Shown one piece after another: positions 1-7,457 of a DNA stretch of 23,478 nucleotides. The translations under genes and the position numbers were made by a program. Source of the stretch: Rhodospirillaceae bacterium. GTDB lineage: Bacteria > Pseudomonadota > Alphaproteobacteria > Dongiales > Dongiaceae. Positions within the stretch are counted from its first letter, which is position 1. Each line of letters begins with the position of its first letter. The stretch covers positions 1-23,478 of the forward strand of contig JAEUKU010000033.1 in the NCBI GenBank assembly GCA_016794075.1, in the 5' to 3' direction. The notes under the pieces are model-generated. The model saw only the letters and a list, made by a program, of their open reading frames with translations. It did not search any database and was not told the DNA's origin.

Positions 1-217
1 ATCGAGGCCTGGAGACGCGACTACAATGAGAGCCGGCCTCACATGGCCCTTGGCAACATTCCGCCGCGTGAATATGCTTTGCAGGCAGGTGTTTCATCGA
101 GCCCGACTGGGCTCACGGAGGTCGAAAGCTAACACAGCTTCCGGACCACCAATCCCAAGCGCTTCATGAATGGCCATACGATGTTAACCGATGGACCACT
201 TCAATGGGGGCAGGTCA
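1..217 (+). mobile_element. Right end of an IS3-family (IS407-like) insertion sequence
   Basis: Bases 1-132 encode the last 43 residues of an IS3-type OrfB (including the NESRPH and ALGN-type C-terminal motif) and its TAA stop. After a short spacer, 168-217 is the exact 50-base reverse complement of 22263-22312, so the pair are the terminal inverted repeats of the same IS, with the typical TGA...TCA outer ends. Bases 1-138 are identical to 23341-23478. Joining 22263-23478 to 139-217 would give a complete element of about 1295 bp, a normal IS3-family size. Whether these are one copy (circular contig) or two copies cannot be decided from the window. Confidence 0.93.
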
Positions 218-350
218 CTATGAGGTCGGGCCGATAGGCATCGAGGATCTGGAGCACTATTACGATTTCGAGGCAGAGTGCCTGCTCCGCGCGGAACCTC
301 ACGACATCCCTCTGCCGGGCCCTTATGGAGATCGGCCGGCCCGACACTGA
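204..350 (+). pseudogene. 3' remnant of an unknown gene cut by the IS, open from an ATG in the IS repeat
   Basis: Immediately outside the IS (from 219) the plus strand reads an acidic segment beginning YEVGPIGIEDLEHYYDFEAE and ends at TGA 348-350, 43 residues later. Its composition looks like real protein, which the overlapping minus-strand reading frame does not. In frame upstream, the IS inverted repeat itself supplies an ATG at 204, giving a 48-residue ORF with five IS-derived residues. I do not recognise the family. The most economical reading is the C-terminal end of a host or island gene whose 5' part was removed or separated by the IS. Confidence 0.4.
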
Positions 351-602
351 ATGCCACCGAGTCGGCGTGATCCACCAAGCTGACGAGTCTTTCTCGTGCC
401 GGAGATGGAGTCGGCCCAAACGGTGCGAGGCATCTGCATCATATTCACAGGCATTTTTCGCGCCAGGGTCAAGGCATACTGGACCGGCCGCCAGAGGCAG
501 TGTTCGTAGCTCTCCCCTTGCCGTCGGTCACCATTGGCCATCGGATGGGCGCCCAACCTCGGAGGGACTACAGGATCCAACAAGCAGCGCTACCAATCGA
601 AT

Positions 603-2234
603 TTAGAAGCGGGTGTCGCCCATGCCGCCGGCGGGCAGCGAGGCGTTGCGGCTCTCCTGCTTCTCGCCAACCATCGCCTCTGTCGTGATGAGGAGAGCCG
701 CCACCGACGCCGCGCCTTGCAGCGCGAGGCGCACGACCTTGGTCGGATCGATGATGCCGGCCCTCACCATGTCGGTGTAGGTGCCGGTCTGGGCGTCGAA
801 TCCACGGTTCACGTCGCCTTGCTCCAGGAGCTTGCCGACGATCATCGAGGGATCGGTGCCGGCATTCTCGGCGATCAGGCGGGTCGGATAGCTGAGCGCG
901 CGGCGCACAATGTCGATGCCGACCTTCTGGTCGTTGTTTTCCGGCTTGAGACGGGTCAGCTCTTTGATGCCGTAGAGCAGCGCGACGCCGCCACCGGGAA
1001 CGACGCCTTCTTCGACTGCGGCCCGCGTGGCATGAACCGCGTCATCGACACGATCCTTGCGCTCCTTTACCTCAACCTCGGTCGCCCCGCCCACGCGGAG
1101 GATCGCGACTCCGCCAGTCAGCTTGGCCAGACGTTCCTGCAGCTTCTCGCGGTCGTAGTCGGACGTCGTCTCCTCGATCTGTGCCTTGATCTGGGCGATG
1201 CGGCCCTGGATCGCGTTCTTCTCGCCGGTGCCGTCGATGATCGTGGTGTTCTCGCGGTCGATGTGAACCTTCTTCGACTTGCCAAGCATATCGAGCGTGA
1301 CGCTTTCGAGTTTCATGCCGAGATCCTCGCTGATCAGCTGACCGCCGGTCACGATGGCGATGTCTTCCAGGATTGCCTTGCGGCGATCGCCGAAGCCCGG
1401 CGCTTTCACGGCTGCGACCTTGAGGCCGCCGCGCAGCTTGTTCACGACCAGCGTCGCCAGCGCCTCGCCCTCGATCTCCTCGGCGACGATCAGCAAGGGC
1501 TTCCCGCTCTGCACGACCGCTTCCAGCAGGGGGAGAATGGCCTTCAGGGCGGGCAGCTTCTTCTCATGCAGGAGGATGTAGGGCTCTTCGAGCTCAACAA
1601 GCATCCTCTCGGGGTTGGTCACGAAATAAGGCGAGAGATAGCCGCGATCGAACTGCATGCCCTCGACGATTTCGAGGTCGGTATCGAGGCTCTTGGCTTC
1701 CTCAACGGTGATGACGCCCTCGTTTCCTACCTTCTGCATGGCCTCAGCGATCAACCCGCCGATCTCGCGGTCGTTATTGGCCGAGATGGTGCCGACCTGC
1801 GCGATCTCCGCATTGGTCGAGACCTTTTTCGATCGCAACTGGAGATCCCTGACCACCGCATCGACAGCCATGTCGATGCCGCGCTTCAGGTCCATGGGGT
1901 TCATGCCGGCCGCGACAGCCTTCGCGCCTTCGTGCACGATCGCCTGCGCCAGCACAGTGGCAGTGCTCGTGCCGTCGCCGGCGAGATCGCTGGTGCGAGA
2001 GGCCACCTCTTTGACCATTTGCGCGCCCATGTTCTCGAACTTGTCGGCAAGTTCGATTTCCTTGGCGACCGTCACACCATCCTTGGTGATCCGCGGCGCC
2101 CCATACGCCTTGTCCAAGACGACATTGCGCCCCTTGGGGCCTAGCGTCACTTTGACGGCATTCGCAAGAATGTCGACGCCGCGGAGCATGCGCTCGCGTG
2201 CATCGACGCCGAATTTGACGTCTTTAGCGGTCAT
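603..2234 (-). CDS. groL: Chaperonin GroEL (Hsp60), 543 aa
   Basis: This is the large subunit of the cytosolic ATP-driven chaperonin that encloses unfolded proteins in a tetradecameric cage with GroES. The length is standard. Visible landmarks are LGPKGRNVVLDK near residue 31, KDGVTVA with Asp52, the nucleotide motif GDGTS at 86-90 (Ser where most GroELs have Thr), and RVDDAVHATRAAVEEG with the ATPase Asp, followed by PGGGVALL. The C-terminus is atypical: only one GGM unit is left, ending GDTRF, instead of the usual GGM repeat tail. The start at 2234 has a strong AGGAAGGA ribosome site. No groES lies upstream; the next gene upstream encodes a 29-aa membrane protein. No CIRCE element is visible in the leader. 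It is probably an accessory, stress-linked paralogue that borrows a chromosomal GroES. Confidence 0.97.
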   Translation of the reverse strand: MTAKDVKFGVDARERMLRGVDILANAVKVTLGPKGRNVVLDKAYGAPRITKDGVTVAKEIELADKFENMGAQMVKEVASRTSDLAGDGTSTATVLAQAIVHEGAKAVAAGMNPMDLKRGIDMAVDAVVRDLQLRSKKVSTNAEIAQVGTISANNDREIGGLIAEAMQKVGNEGVITVEEAKSLDTDLEIVEGMQFDRGYLSPYFVTNPERMLVELEEPYILLHEKKLPALKAILPLLEAVVQSGKPLLIVAEEIEGEALATLVVNKLRGGLKVAAVKAPGFGDRRKAILEDIAIVTGGQLISEDLGMKLESVTLDMLGKSKKVHIDRENTTIIDGTGEKNAIQGRIAQIKAQIEETTSDYDREKLQERLAKLTGGVAILRVGGATEVEVKERKDRVDDAVHATRAAVEEGVVPGGGVALLYGIKELTRLKPENNDQKVGIDIVRRALSYPTRLIAENAGTDPSMIVGKLLEQGDVNRGFDAQTGTYTDMVRAGIIDPTKVVRLALQGAASVAALLITTEAMVGEKQESRNASLPAGGMGDTRF

Positions 2235-2566
2235 GTTGATTCATTCCTTCCTGGCGCGTTCGCGCGGAGTGCAAGTCGCAGCCGCGGGGCCGCCGTCACG
2301 GCTGAATTCTGGTGGTCCTTCGCCGCAGCCAGGTTTGTGTCCCGGCTCGGCACGGCCGTTGCGGTTTCGCATTGGCAAGTCGTGCGCTGGGCTGTGGTAC
2401 CGGCCAGCCTTCGGAGACCGCAGCTTCTAGGGATCTTCGGTCGTCGATGCGCTGTTGATCCAGTTCCTTTGATTTGGCGCCACCCGTCGGCTGTTCCGGG
2501 GAACCAGATCGGGTCACTTGCGGCTGTTGGAAATAGCTCAATGCCATGCTCGGGTACTCGACCCTC
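2235..2566. other. groEL leader, no convincing gene
   Basis: This 332-bp interval separates the 29-aa membrane protein gene from groEL. A minus-strand ORF at 2296-2547 (83 aa) is possible, but it resembles nothing I know and its codon choice is not clearly coding. I see no CIRCE repeat and no clear RpoH-type promoter. The last 20 bases hold the groEL Shine-Dalgarno. Confidence 0.4.
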
Positions 2567-2656
2567 CTATGCGATCGACTTTATGAACACTATGACGGCA
2601 ACACCGATGATGATCGCTAGCGGGATGACGATCGGTGGGACGAACCACGTCTTCAC
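2567..2656 (-). CDS. 29-aa single-pass membrane protein, translationally coupled to the upstream gene
   Basis: A GTG at 2656-2654 overlaps the TGA stop (2655-2653) of the upstream gene in a GTGA junction, a classic arrangement for translational coupling. The product begins (M)KTWFVPP and continues with an uninterrupted hydrophobic run of about 17 residues (IVIPLAIIIGVAVIVF), ending KSIA before TAG at 2567. That gives one transmembrane helix with a positive charge on each side, so the topology is uncertain. I do not recognise a family. Its role is probably tied to the 123-aa partner, possibly as a membrane anchor or regulatory peptide. That is inference from the overlap only. Confidence 0.6.
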   Translation of the reverse strand: MKTWFVPPIVIPLAIIIGVAVIVFIKSIA

Positions 2657-3024
2657 GGCTCGACCTTGGTCAAATGAGGGCCGACAAGGCTTTCTTCCGG
2701 TTGGGCACCATCTTGGGAACCGGGGGCCATCGGTGAATTCGGTTTGCCACCCTCGGCCATTGGAGTCCCTGGAGTGTCGGCCGCCAACGCTGCCTCGAGC
2801 TGCTGAGGATCAATTGTGACAACCTCTGTGATGCCCGGTCGACGCGGATCTGCGATGAGCTGCATCATGGTTGCCCTGCGCAGGTAGGCAGGAAAGGATA
2901 CATCTTCCAGCAGTTCCTCATCGGTTTCGATGGTATATCGTCCCGCCGGGTATTGCTCACAGGACTCGCCCAATCTGAAGGGGCGCGTGAAAGTCACGAT
3001 CCTCTGGGTCGTCCGCGTTGTCAT
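2653..3024 (-). CDS. Conserved hypothetical protein, 123 aa
   Basis: The frame is open further upstream (to 3102), but the ATG at 3024 is preceded by GGAG at six bases and starts the recognisable part: MTTRTTQRIVTF, then TRPFRLG, PAGRYTIETDEELLED, SFPAYLRRATMMQL and VTIDPQQLEAALAAD. This pattern (a RPF.L motif, a PAG.Y.(I/V)ETDEEL core and a short C-terminal helix) is, to my recollection, a small soluble hypothetical family in rhizobia. I cannot assign a function. The final 35 or so residues are proline- and glycine-rich and probably disordered. No signal peptide. The stop overlaps the start of a 29-aa membrane protein, so the two are likely co-translated. Confidence 0.75.
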   Translation of the reverse strand: MTTRTTQRIVTFTRPFRLGESCEQYPAGRYTIETDEELLEDVSFPAYLRRATMMQLIADPRRPGITEVVTIDPQQLEAALAADTPGTPMAEGGKPNSPMAPGSQDGAQPEESLVGPHLTKVEP

Positions 3025-3394
3025 TGCTTGCTCCAATCCAACTGCAATATCGGCCGTCGAGAGAGGCTGTGCGGGACTGCCCCCACAGCTAAGACTTGGC
3101 AATGCCTAGCCGGGGTTGGTCCCGGTACATTCTTTTTGACCAGCGTCACCGGCTTTACCTCGGGCTCACCAGCCTCTGCGCTTCATCGGCAAGTTTGCCG
3201 GGTAGCGGAAACCTTGAAAAGAATGACGTTTTCCTTTAGTATGCCCGACTTCCACATCTATTTATTAGATGGTCATTCGATCTCTAAGTTACAATGTAAT
3301 ACGCGCATCAATAAATTGGACGCCTTTCGAGGAGCAATGGAGACCTGAATATTCAGGCGACCGATCGATCTTCCGAGCTACGCTCGCTGCGGTT
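3025..3394. promoter_or_regulatory. AT-rich intergenic segment with several short dyads
   Basis: No gene is seen in these 370 bp. The stretch from about 3215 to 3330 is strikingly AT-rich against GC-rich surroundings. It holds CATCTA-TTTAT-TAGATG (3255-3271), TTACA-A-TGTAA (3289-3299) and, at the edge, the perfect 14-bp palindrome CCTGAATATTCAGG (3344-3357). On the minus strand this lies upstream of the 123-aa gene, so it is the natural place for that gene's promoter and operators. No single -35/-10 pair stands out. Confidence 0.4.
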
Positions 3395-3562
3395 TCAGGG
3401 CCGCTTTTTCGTTCCTTGCGGCGCACTGGCGCGGGGATCGATTCGTGCGGCCAGCCGCAAATCTTCGCGGTCCTGCTGGGCTTCTTTCAATGTGCGCAGC
3501 GACTGCCTCAGATAGGGGCTAATATTTGGATCGGCCTTCTTCTTGCACGTGTGACCGGCCAT
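3395..3562 (-). CDS. Small protein A, copy 1 (55 aa)
   Basis: The start at 3562 is chosen because AAAGGAAATCTTG places a good Shine-Dalgarno before ATG, and because the protein then aligns from its first residues with the product of 11138-11371. Shared features are a basic N-terminus, P-(N/S)-(I/V)-S-x-YL, LRTL, and an A..DR element: here ISPYLRQSLRTLKEAQQDRE, there VSSYLERPLRTLAQAEFDR. The rest is charged and low in hydrophobics, so it should be a small soluble, mostly helical protein. Function unknown. It is the last member of the module NdvB end - Crp/Fnr - B - A in this copy. Confidence 0.6.
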   Translation of the reverse strand: MAGHTCKKKADPNISPYLRQSLRTLKEAQQDREDLRLAARIDPRASAPQGTKKRP

Positions 3563-3894
3563 CAAGATTTCCTTTCGAACGCTAGATGCCTCGCGGGAGC
3601 TAAAGGTCGGCAAGCCGCGCCGTAGTCGCCACCCACTTGGAAGCGAGACAACCCCACCGTCAAGGCGCTGTGGCGCGAACAGGCGACTGGAACATTCCTC
3701 CACAGACAACGGGATTCCGGCAGATCATTTCTAGCGGATCGACAGAGGGTTCACAGTATAGAACTGCACACTTGAAGCGATGCAATCGCTGGCGCAGATA
3801 CGCAGATGCCCTTGACTTTGAAGGCGTCCACTTGGCGAGCCCGGCCATCCCTGATGCGGCCGCAAATCGATGCCAAAGGCCATCGCGGAAGCGT
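3563..3894. promoter_or_regulatory. Gap between small genes B and A (copy 1) with a GTTC-N8-GAAC dyad
   Basis: No gene is supported in these 332 bp. At 3749-3764 there is GTTC-ACAGTATA-GAAC, a looser dyad in the same B-to-A gap that carries a perfect GTTCAA-TT-TTGAAC in the second module. The spacing differs by two bases, so relatedness is only a possibility. The proximal 12 bases hold the gene A ribosome site. Confidence 0.3.
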
Positions 3895-4146
3895 TCAGCG
3901 TGCAACTCCTCCTGGATCGACCAGGTATTTGCGAGACCACCTGCGCGCTTGGGCGCGCTTGGAGAACGGTCCGAGATCGAATGTGGAGACGCCGCCGAAG
4001 GCCTGGCAGCAGTCTGGCACGCAATGCGGGACAGTATAGTAGCCTGCGGCGTGCGACCTTTCCAGGTCGCGGACCCTAGCCTGAAGAAACTCGATCGATG
4101 GATCGAGATAGTACCGGCAAATGGCACTTGCACTCCAAATTCTCAT
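3895..4146 (-). CDS. Small Cys/His protein B, copy 1 (83 aa)
   Basis: The start at 4146 (MRIWSAS) is set by exact length agreement with the paralogue at 11567-11818, also 83 aa; by hand count 49 of 83 positions are identical. The conserved parts are an N-terminal W-x-ASAI-x-RYYLDP block, then YY-x-VPHC-x-P-x-CCQ-x-FGGVST, DLGPF and a basic AR-x-WSRKY end. The invariant His-Cys...Cys-Cys cluster (C-x3-CC) could bind metal or undergo thiol chemistry, but nothing proves it. The central stretch diverges freely. No signal peptide or membrane segment. It lies downstream of, and in line with, the Crp/Fnr regulator, as in the other module. I know no function for the family. Confidence 0.75.
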   Translation of the reverse strand: MRIWSASAICRYYLDPSIEFLQARVRDLERSHAAGYYTVPHCVPDCCQAFGGVSTFDLGPFSKRAQARRWSRKYLVDPGGVAR

Positions 4147-4365
4147 GATCTTTGCGAGACGCCCTGTCGAATGATCTATTGTTGTCGCGCAACTCTGTGC
4201 GCTCCGCCGCATGCGGCGCCCGGATCGCAGCGCCTAAGCCTTGTCACATCCCGAAGGCGAAGCTGCTATGTCGGCGCAACCTATCAGCCCGAAATACGAC
4301 GCGCCGTTCAGAATGAGACAAGCGCCCAGATTCACATGCCGCCATGCGAAACGGCCAGGCCCGCC

Positions 4366-5073
4366 TTAGTGGTGGATAATGACGTTCAGAAGCGACGTGT
4401 GACTCTTCAGTCCGCCGTTGTATTCGATGAAGCCAAGCTTGCGGAACTTGTTCATGAAAAAATTAATCCGCGAACGCGTCGTGCCCACTCTAGCGGCGAG
4501 AGTGTCCTGGTTTATGGTTGGAATGACCGTCTCCATCTTTCCTTCCTTGCCGAAGTTTGCCAGCAGAAGGAGAAGCCGCGCGAGGCGACGTTCGCTCGAA
4601 TTGAACAGCTGATCGACTAGGTCCGCTTCGATCTGAATGTTGCGCGACAATAGAAACGCCATGAACATCTCCGAGATCTGCGGCTGCTCATGGAGCACGC
4701 GAATCATCGCGGCCCTTTCAATCCGAACAATCGTCGACTGTTCCATCGCGGAAGCGGACGCCATCCGCAAAGGCTGGCCGGCGAGGCACCCCTCGCCAAA
4801 GAACTCACCGGTCTCGAGCATGGCGATGACGCCCTCTTTTCCATGCTCGGACACGACCGTGAGCTGGATTCTGCCAGATTCAATGTAGTAGACGGCGTCA
4901 GCAGTATCTCCCTGTCGGTAGATGATCTGCTTCGGCTGGAGCGTCGTGATTGATCGTCCGGCTCCCAGTGACGTCAGGAACGACCGACCATCGAAGCGTG
5001 GCACTATTGTGGCGTCCTGGGCCTTGCGAGCCTTCGCTGGTTTGTTCGACGCTGATTTCTTCCCGCTCGCTAT
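4366..5073 (-). CDS. Crp/Fnr-family transcriptional regulator, copy 1
   Basis: This is a cyclic-nucleotide-binding-type sensor domain (KQIIYRQGD, then GEFFGEGCLAG), a long dimer helix and a C-terminal winged HTH (TINQDTLAARVGTTRSRINF, ending KLGFIEYNGG). The sensor lacks the Arg-Ser pair that holds cAMP in CRP and shows no Fnr-type cysteine set, so its signal is unknown. Start: the only conventional in-frame start is GTG at 5004 without a good ribosome site. However, GGGGAGG sits five bases before an ATA codon at 5073-5071, and the ATA frame adds a Lys/Ala-rich leader (ASGKKSASNKPAKARKAQD) like that of the paralogue at 11996-12748. I therefore extend to 5073 as a probable ATA start or a mutated ATG. 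It precedes genes B and A. Confidence 0.9.
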   Translation of the reverse strand: MASGKKSASNKPAKARKAQDATIVPRFDGRSFLTSLGAGRSITTLQPKQIIYRQGDTADAVYYIESGRIQLTVVSEHGKEGVIAMLETGEFFGEGCLAGQPLRMASASAMEQSTIVRIERAAMIRVLHEQPQISEMFMAFLLSRNIQIEADLVDQLFNSSERRLARLLLLLANFGKEGKMETVIPTINQDTLAARVGTTRSRINFFMNKFRKLGFIEYNGGLKSHTSLLNVIIHH

Positions 5074-5268
5074 GACGACCTCCCCAGATTCATTTCGCGA
5101 GTGCCTCGCCGTCAGTCAATGGACCTGACCGGCAACAGATATGATCGTCGCCATATTTTACCGCAGACTTTCTCGCGATGCATTCGGGTAATCATGGTGG
5201 ATCGACCGCTTGCCGCGAGACGGCTGGCAGCGCCGATGCAAGCGCCTTTTTGCCGTCGCCCTGGCTCA

Positions 5269-6597
5269 TTACCTCCGGACATCGACCATCGACCGCTTCC
5301 GCGTCAGCCACGCCAACGCCAGAACGCCGGCGGCCGCGGACACGGCCGACGCCGACAGAATGCCTAGCTTTGCGGCACCGAGCAGGTGCTGGTCAAAAGC
5401 GAGATCGGCAATGAAGAGTGCCATCGTGAATCCGATGCCGGTGAGCAGCCCGCCGGCGGCAATCAGGCCCCAGCTCAGATCGGGAGGGCGCGTCGCAATG
5501 CCGAGGCGCACCGCCAGCCAGCTCAGGGCCAGCACACCGACAGGCTTTCCGAGGGCGAAGCCAGCGAAGATCGCCACTGTGACTGATCCTCCGAAATCCT
5601 CGCTGGACAGCGGAATGCCGGCGTTCGCGAAGGCGAAAAGCGGCATGATCGCGAACCCGACCCACGGGTGCAGCGCCATCTCCAGCCGCTCCACAGGTGA
5701 CAGGGCCTCCCGCGTGGCAACACGGGCAAGCACCAGATCTTTTCGGTCGCTCCCGGTTTCGCTCGCGCTGTCGCCGCGCGGATGGGCGTGCAGGCGATCA
5801 AGGATGGCATGCAGACGCTTATTGCTGACCCAGCCGCCGGTTGGCGTCATGAGGCCAAGCAAGACCCCGGTAATCGTCGCATGGACGCCAGACGCATCCA
5901 ATGCGAGCCAGATGAGCCCGCCAATGAGGAAATAGATCGGAACGCTCCGAATGCCAGTGCGGGCTGCTGCAAACACGATGGCGAAGCCCAGCGCGCCCAA
6001 GACGATCGCCACCCAATTCAGCTCGCCGCCGTAGCCGATCGCCACGACCAGAATAGCACCGACATCGTCGAAGATCGCAAGCGAGAGCAGAAACAACCGA
6101 AGACTCTGCGGAATGCGGGAGCCTAGCAGAGCAAGGCAGCCGACGAGGAATGCCGTATCGGTCGCCATCACCGTCCCCCAGCCGTGTGCGCCGGGTTCGC
6201 CGCCCTGCAGCGCCGCATAAAGGACCGCCGGCACGACCATCCCGCCGAGCGCGCCGGCGAAAGACAGGCCCGCCATACGCGGATTGCTCAGTTCGCCGAG
6301 GACCAATTCGCGTTTCAGCTCGAGGGCGACGACGAAGAAGAACAGCGTCATCAGCCCATCATTGATCCAGTGCTGCAGCGAGCGAGAAAATTCGAATGAG
6401 CCGAGACGGAGGCCGAGAGGCGTCTCCCACAGGGCCACGAACTCGCGAGACCAGGGTGAGTTGGAGAGCGTCAGCGCACCGAGCGTGAACACCAGCAGAA
6501 CAACTGCGGCGGCGGATTCGATACGGACAAACCGCGAAAAAGGCTTGGTGAAGCGATCCGCGAACTCCCTGGGAAGGCGGCTGAGGTTATTTTCCAT
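5269..6597 (-). CDS. nhaA: Na+/H+ antiporter NhaA, 442 aa
   Basis: This inner-membrane antiporter exchanges internal Na+ (or Li+) for external protons and serves salt and alkaline-pH tolerance. Diagnostic features are WINDGLMTLFFFVVALELKR, ATDTAF (Asp147), the paired ion-binding aspartates in LAIFDDVGAI (Asp177-Asp178), FAFANAGIPL, and GIGFTMALFIADLAF near the end. It is about 50 residues longer than the E. coli protein, mainly through an Arg/Ser/Asp-rich cytoplasmic loop around residues 265-300, common in alphaproteobacterial members. Its ATG lies 12 bases after the stop of the upstream secreted chimera with only a weak GAAG ribosome site, so the two are probably one operon with coupled translation. 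The matching module at 11138-21503 has no nhaA. Confidence 0.96.
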   Translation of the reverse strand: MENNLSRLPREFADRFTKPFSRFVRIESAAAVVLLVFTLGALTLSNSPWSREFVALWETPLGLRLGSFEFSRSLQHWINDGLMTLFFFVVALELKRELVLGELSNPRMAGLSFAGALGGMVVPAVLYAALQGGEPGAHGWGTVMATDTAFLVGCLALLGSRIPQSLRLFLLSLAIFDDVGAILVVAIGYGGELNWVAIVLGALGFAIVFAAARTGIRSVPIYFLIGGLIWLALDASGVHATITGVLLGLMTPTGGWVSNKRLHAILDRLHAHPRGDSASETGSDRKDLVLARVATREALSPVERLEMALHPWVGFAIMPLFAFANAGIPLSSEDFGGSVTVAIFAGFALGKPVGVLALSWLAVRLGIATRPPDLSWGLIAAGGLLTGIGFTMALFIADLAFDQHLLGAAKLGILSASAVSAAAGVLALAWLTRKRSMVDVRR

Positions 6598-6609
6598 TGC
6601 GCTTCTTCT

Positions 6610-7359
6610 TCACCCCAACGTCACCCGGATATGATGGGTCATGTCGTCATCGAGCAGCTGCAGGCGCAACGGCCGTTGCGTTCTTACGACTCCGTCGCAC
6701 TCCGCGAAACGAATGCCGCGGGCTACTCCCTGGGGACTCTCCACTTTGATCTCGTATCGTGCGGAGCGGTATCGAATCGCCATCTCGAAGCCCCTCCAGC
6801 CCTTCGGAATGCAGGGATCCAGGCGCAGGAATCTGCCCTCCATCAGGAACCAGAGAATGCTCTCGATGCCGGCCCGCTGCATCCAGCCCGACGAGCCGGT
6901 GTACCAGGTCCAGCCGCCACGCCCGACGTGGGTCGGCGCAGCATAGACATCAGCCGCAACCACGTAAGGCTCGACCTTGTAGCGGTGGATGTAGGCGCGC
7001 GCCGGCCCGGCGCGATACCACGGCATGTCGAGATAGTTCACGAAGGGCTTGAGTTCGCCGGAGAGCGAGGCCTCCCAGAGGTTGACCAATGAGGAGAACG
7101 CCTTCTGCACGTCGCCGCCGTGGCGCGCCACCTCCAGGGCATTGAGCCAGCCATTGACCTGGTTCTGCGGCATCTGCGATCCGAGTGCGGCGGCGAGTTC
7201 CCGGTGCTGAGCGCCGAAGCCGCTGATCTGCTGCACCATCTCGGACAGAGCGTTGCTCGGCTTGGCGCCCAGTTGCTCGGCCAGAGCCGGGAGCGGCGAT
7301 AGGAAGAGGATAAAGACGCCAAGCGCGAGCGCCCGGCGGCCAAACATGATGTCGAACAT
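6610..7359 (-). CDS. Secreted chimera: unknown N-terminal domain fused to the C-terminal end of an NdvB/GH94-type enzyme
   Basis: Residues 1-28 form a clear signal peptide (FGRR, then a hydrophobic core, LPALA before EQ). Residues 30-124 form an apparently helical segment I do not recognise. From residue 125 (HRYKVEPY) to the end, 125 residues align without gaps to the last 125 residues of the 2861-aa protein at 12918-21503, including AADVYAAP, VGRGGWTWYTGSSGWMQRA, LDPCIPKGW, RYRSARYEI and RPLRL-x-LLDD. In GH94 phosphorylases this part is the end of the barrel plus the C-terminal beta-sandwich. The catalytic GDWND region is absent, so the product cannot be an active phosphorylase; a periplasmic glucan-binding role is possible. 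It may be a deletion-born fusion of a former full ndvB-like gene. It sits 12 bp upstream of nhaA. Confidence 0.8.
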   Translation of the reverse strand: MFDIMFGRRALALGVFILFLSPLPALAEQLGAKPSNALSEMVQQISGFGAQHRELAAALGSQMPQNQVNGWLNALEVARHGGDVQKAFSSLVNLWEASLSGELKPFVNYLDMPWYRAGPARAYIHRYKVEPYVVAADVYAAPTHVGRGGWTWYTGSSGWMQRAGIESILWFLMEGRFLRLDPCIPKGWRGFEMAIRYRSARYEIKVESPQGVARGIRFAECDGVVRTQRPLRLQLLDDDMTHHIRVTLG

Positions 7360-7457
7360 AGAAACAATCCCGTCGCAGTCACGACCAAAGGCGCATTGCC
7401 GTCAGTCGGTGACGTAAATCCGCGGCGCCGCGTTGGCAATGTCGTTATTGCGTGGGA

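Noticed and set aside
323..583. 86-aa minus-strand ORF between the IS and groEL
   Set aside because: No recognisable motif, low-quality composition and no ribosome site; the 351-602 stretch holds nothing I can support.
534..2144. 536-aa plus-strand ORF opposite groEL
   Set aside because: It lies wholly antisense to a well-conserved GroEL, shows no known domain, and is rich in the His/Asp/Leu/Arg mix typical of antisense frames in GC-rich genes.
2235..2320. CIRCE or RpoH control of groEL
   Set aside because: Only a partial GAGTGC half-site and a CTTGCA-like -35 are visible; neither the CIRCE spacing nor an RpoH -10 follows.
3637..4620. 327-aa plus-strand ORF across small gene B and the Crp/Fnr gene
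   Set aside because: Antisense to two genes whose protein sequences are conserved in a second copy.
5130..5160. ATATG-N8-CATAT dyad upstream of the first Crp/Fnr gene
   Set aside because: Five-base arms are too short to stand out in an AT-richer leader.
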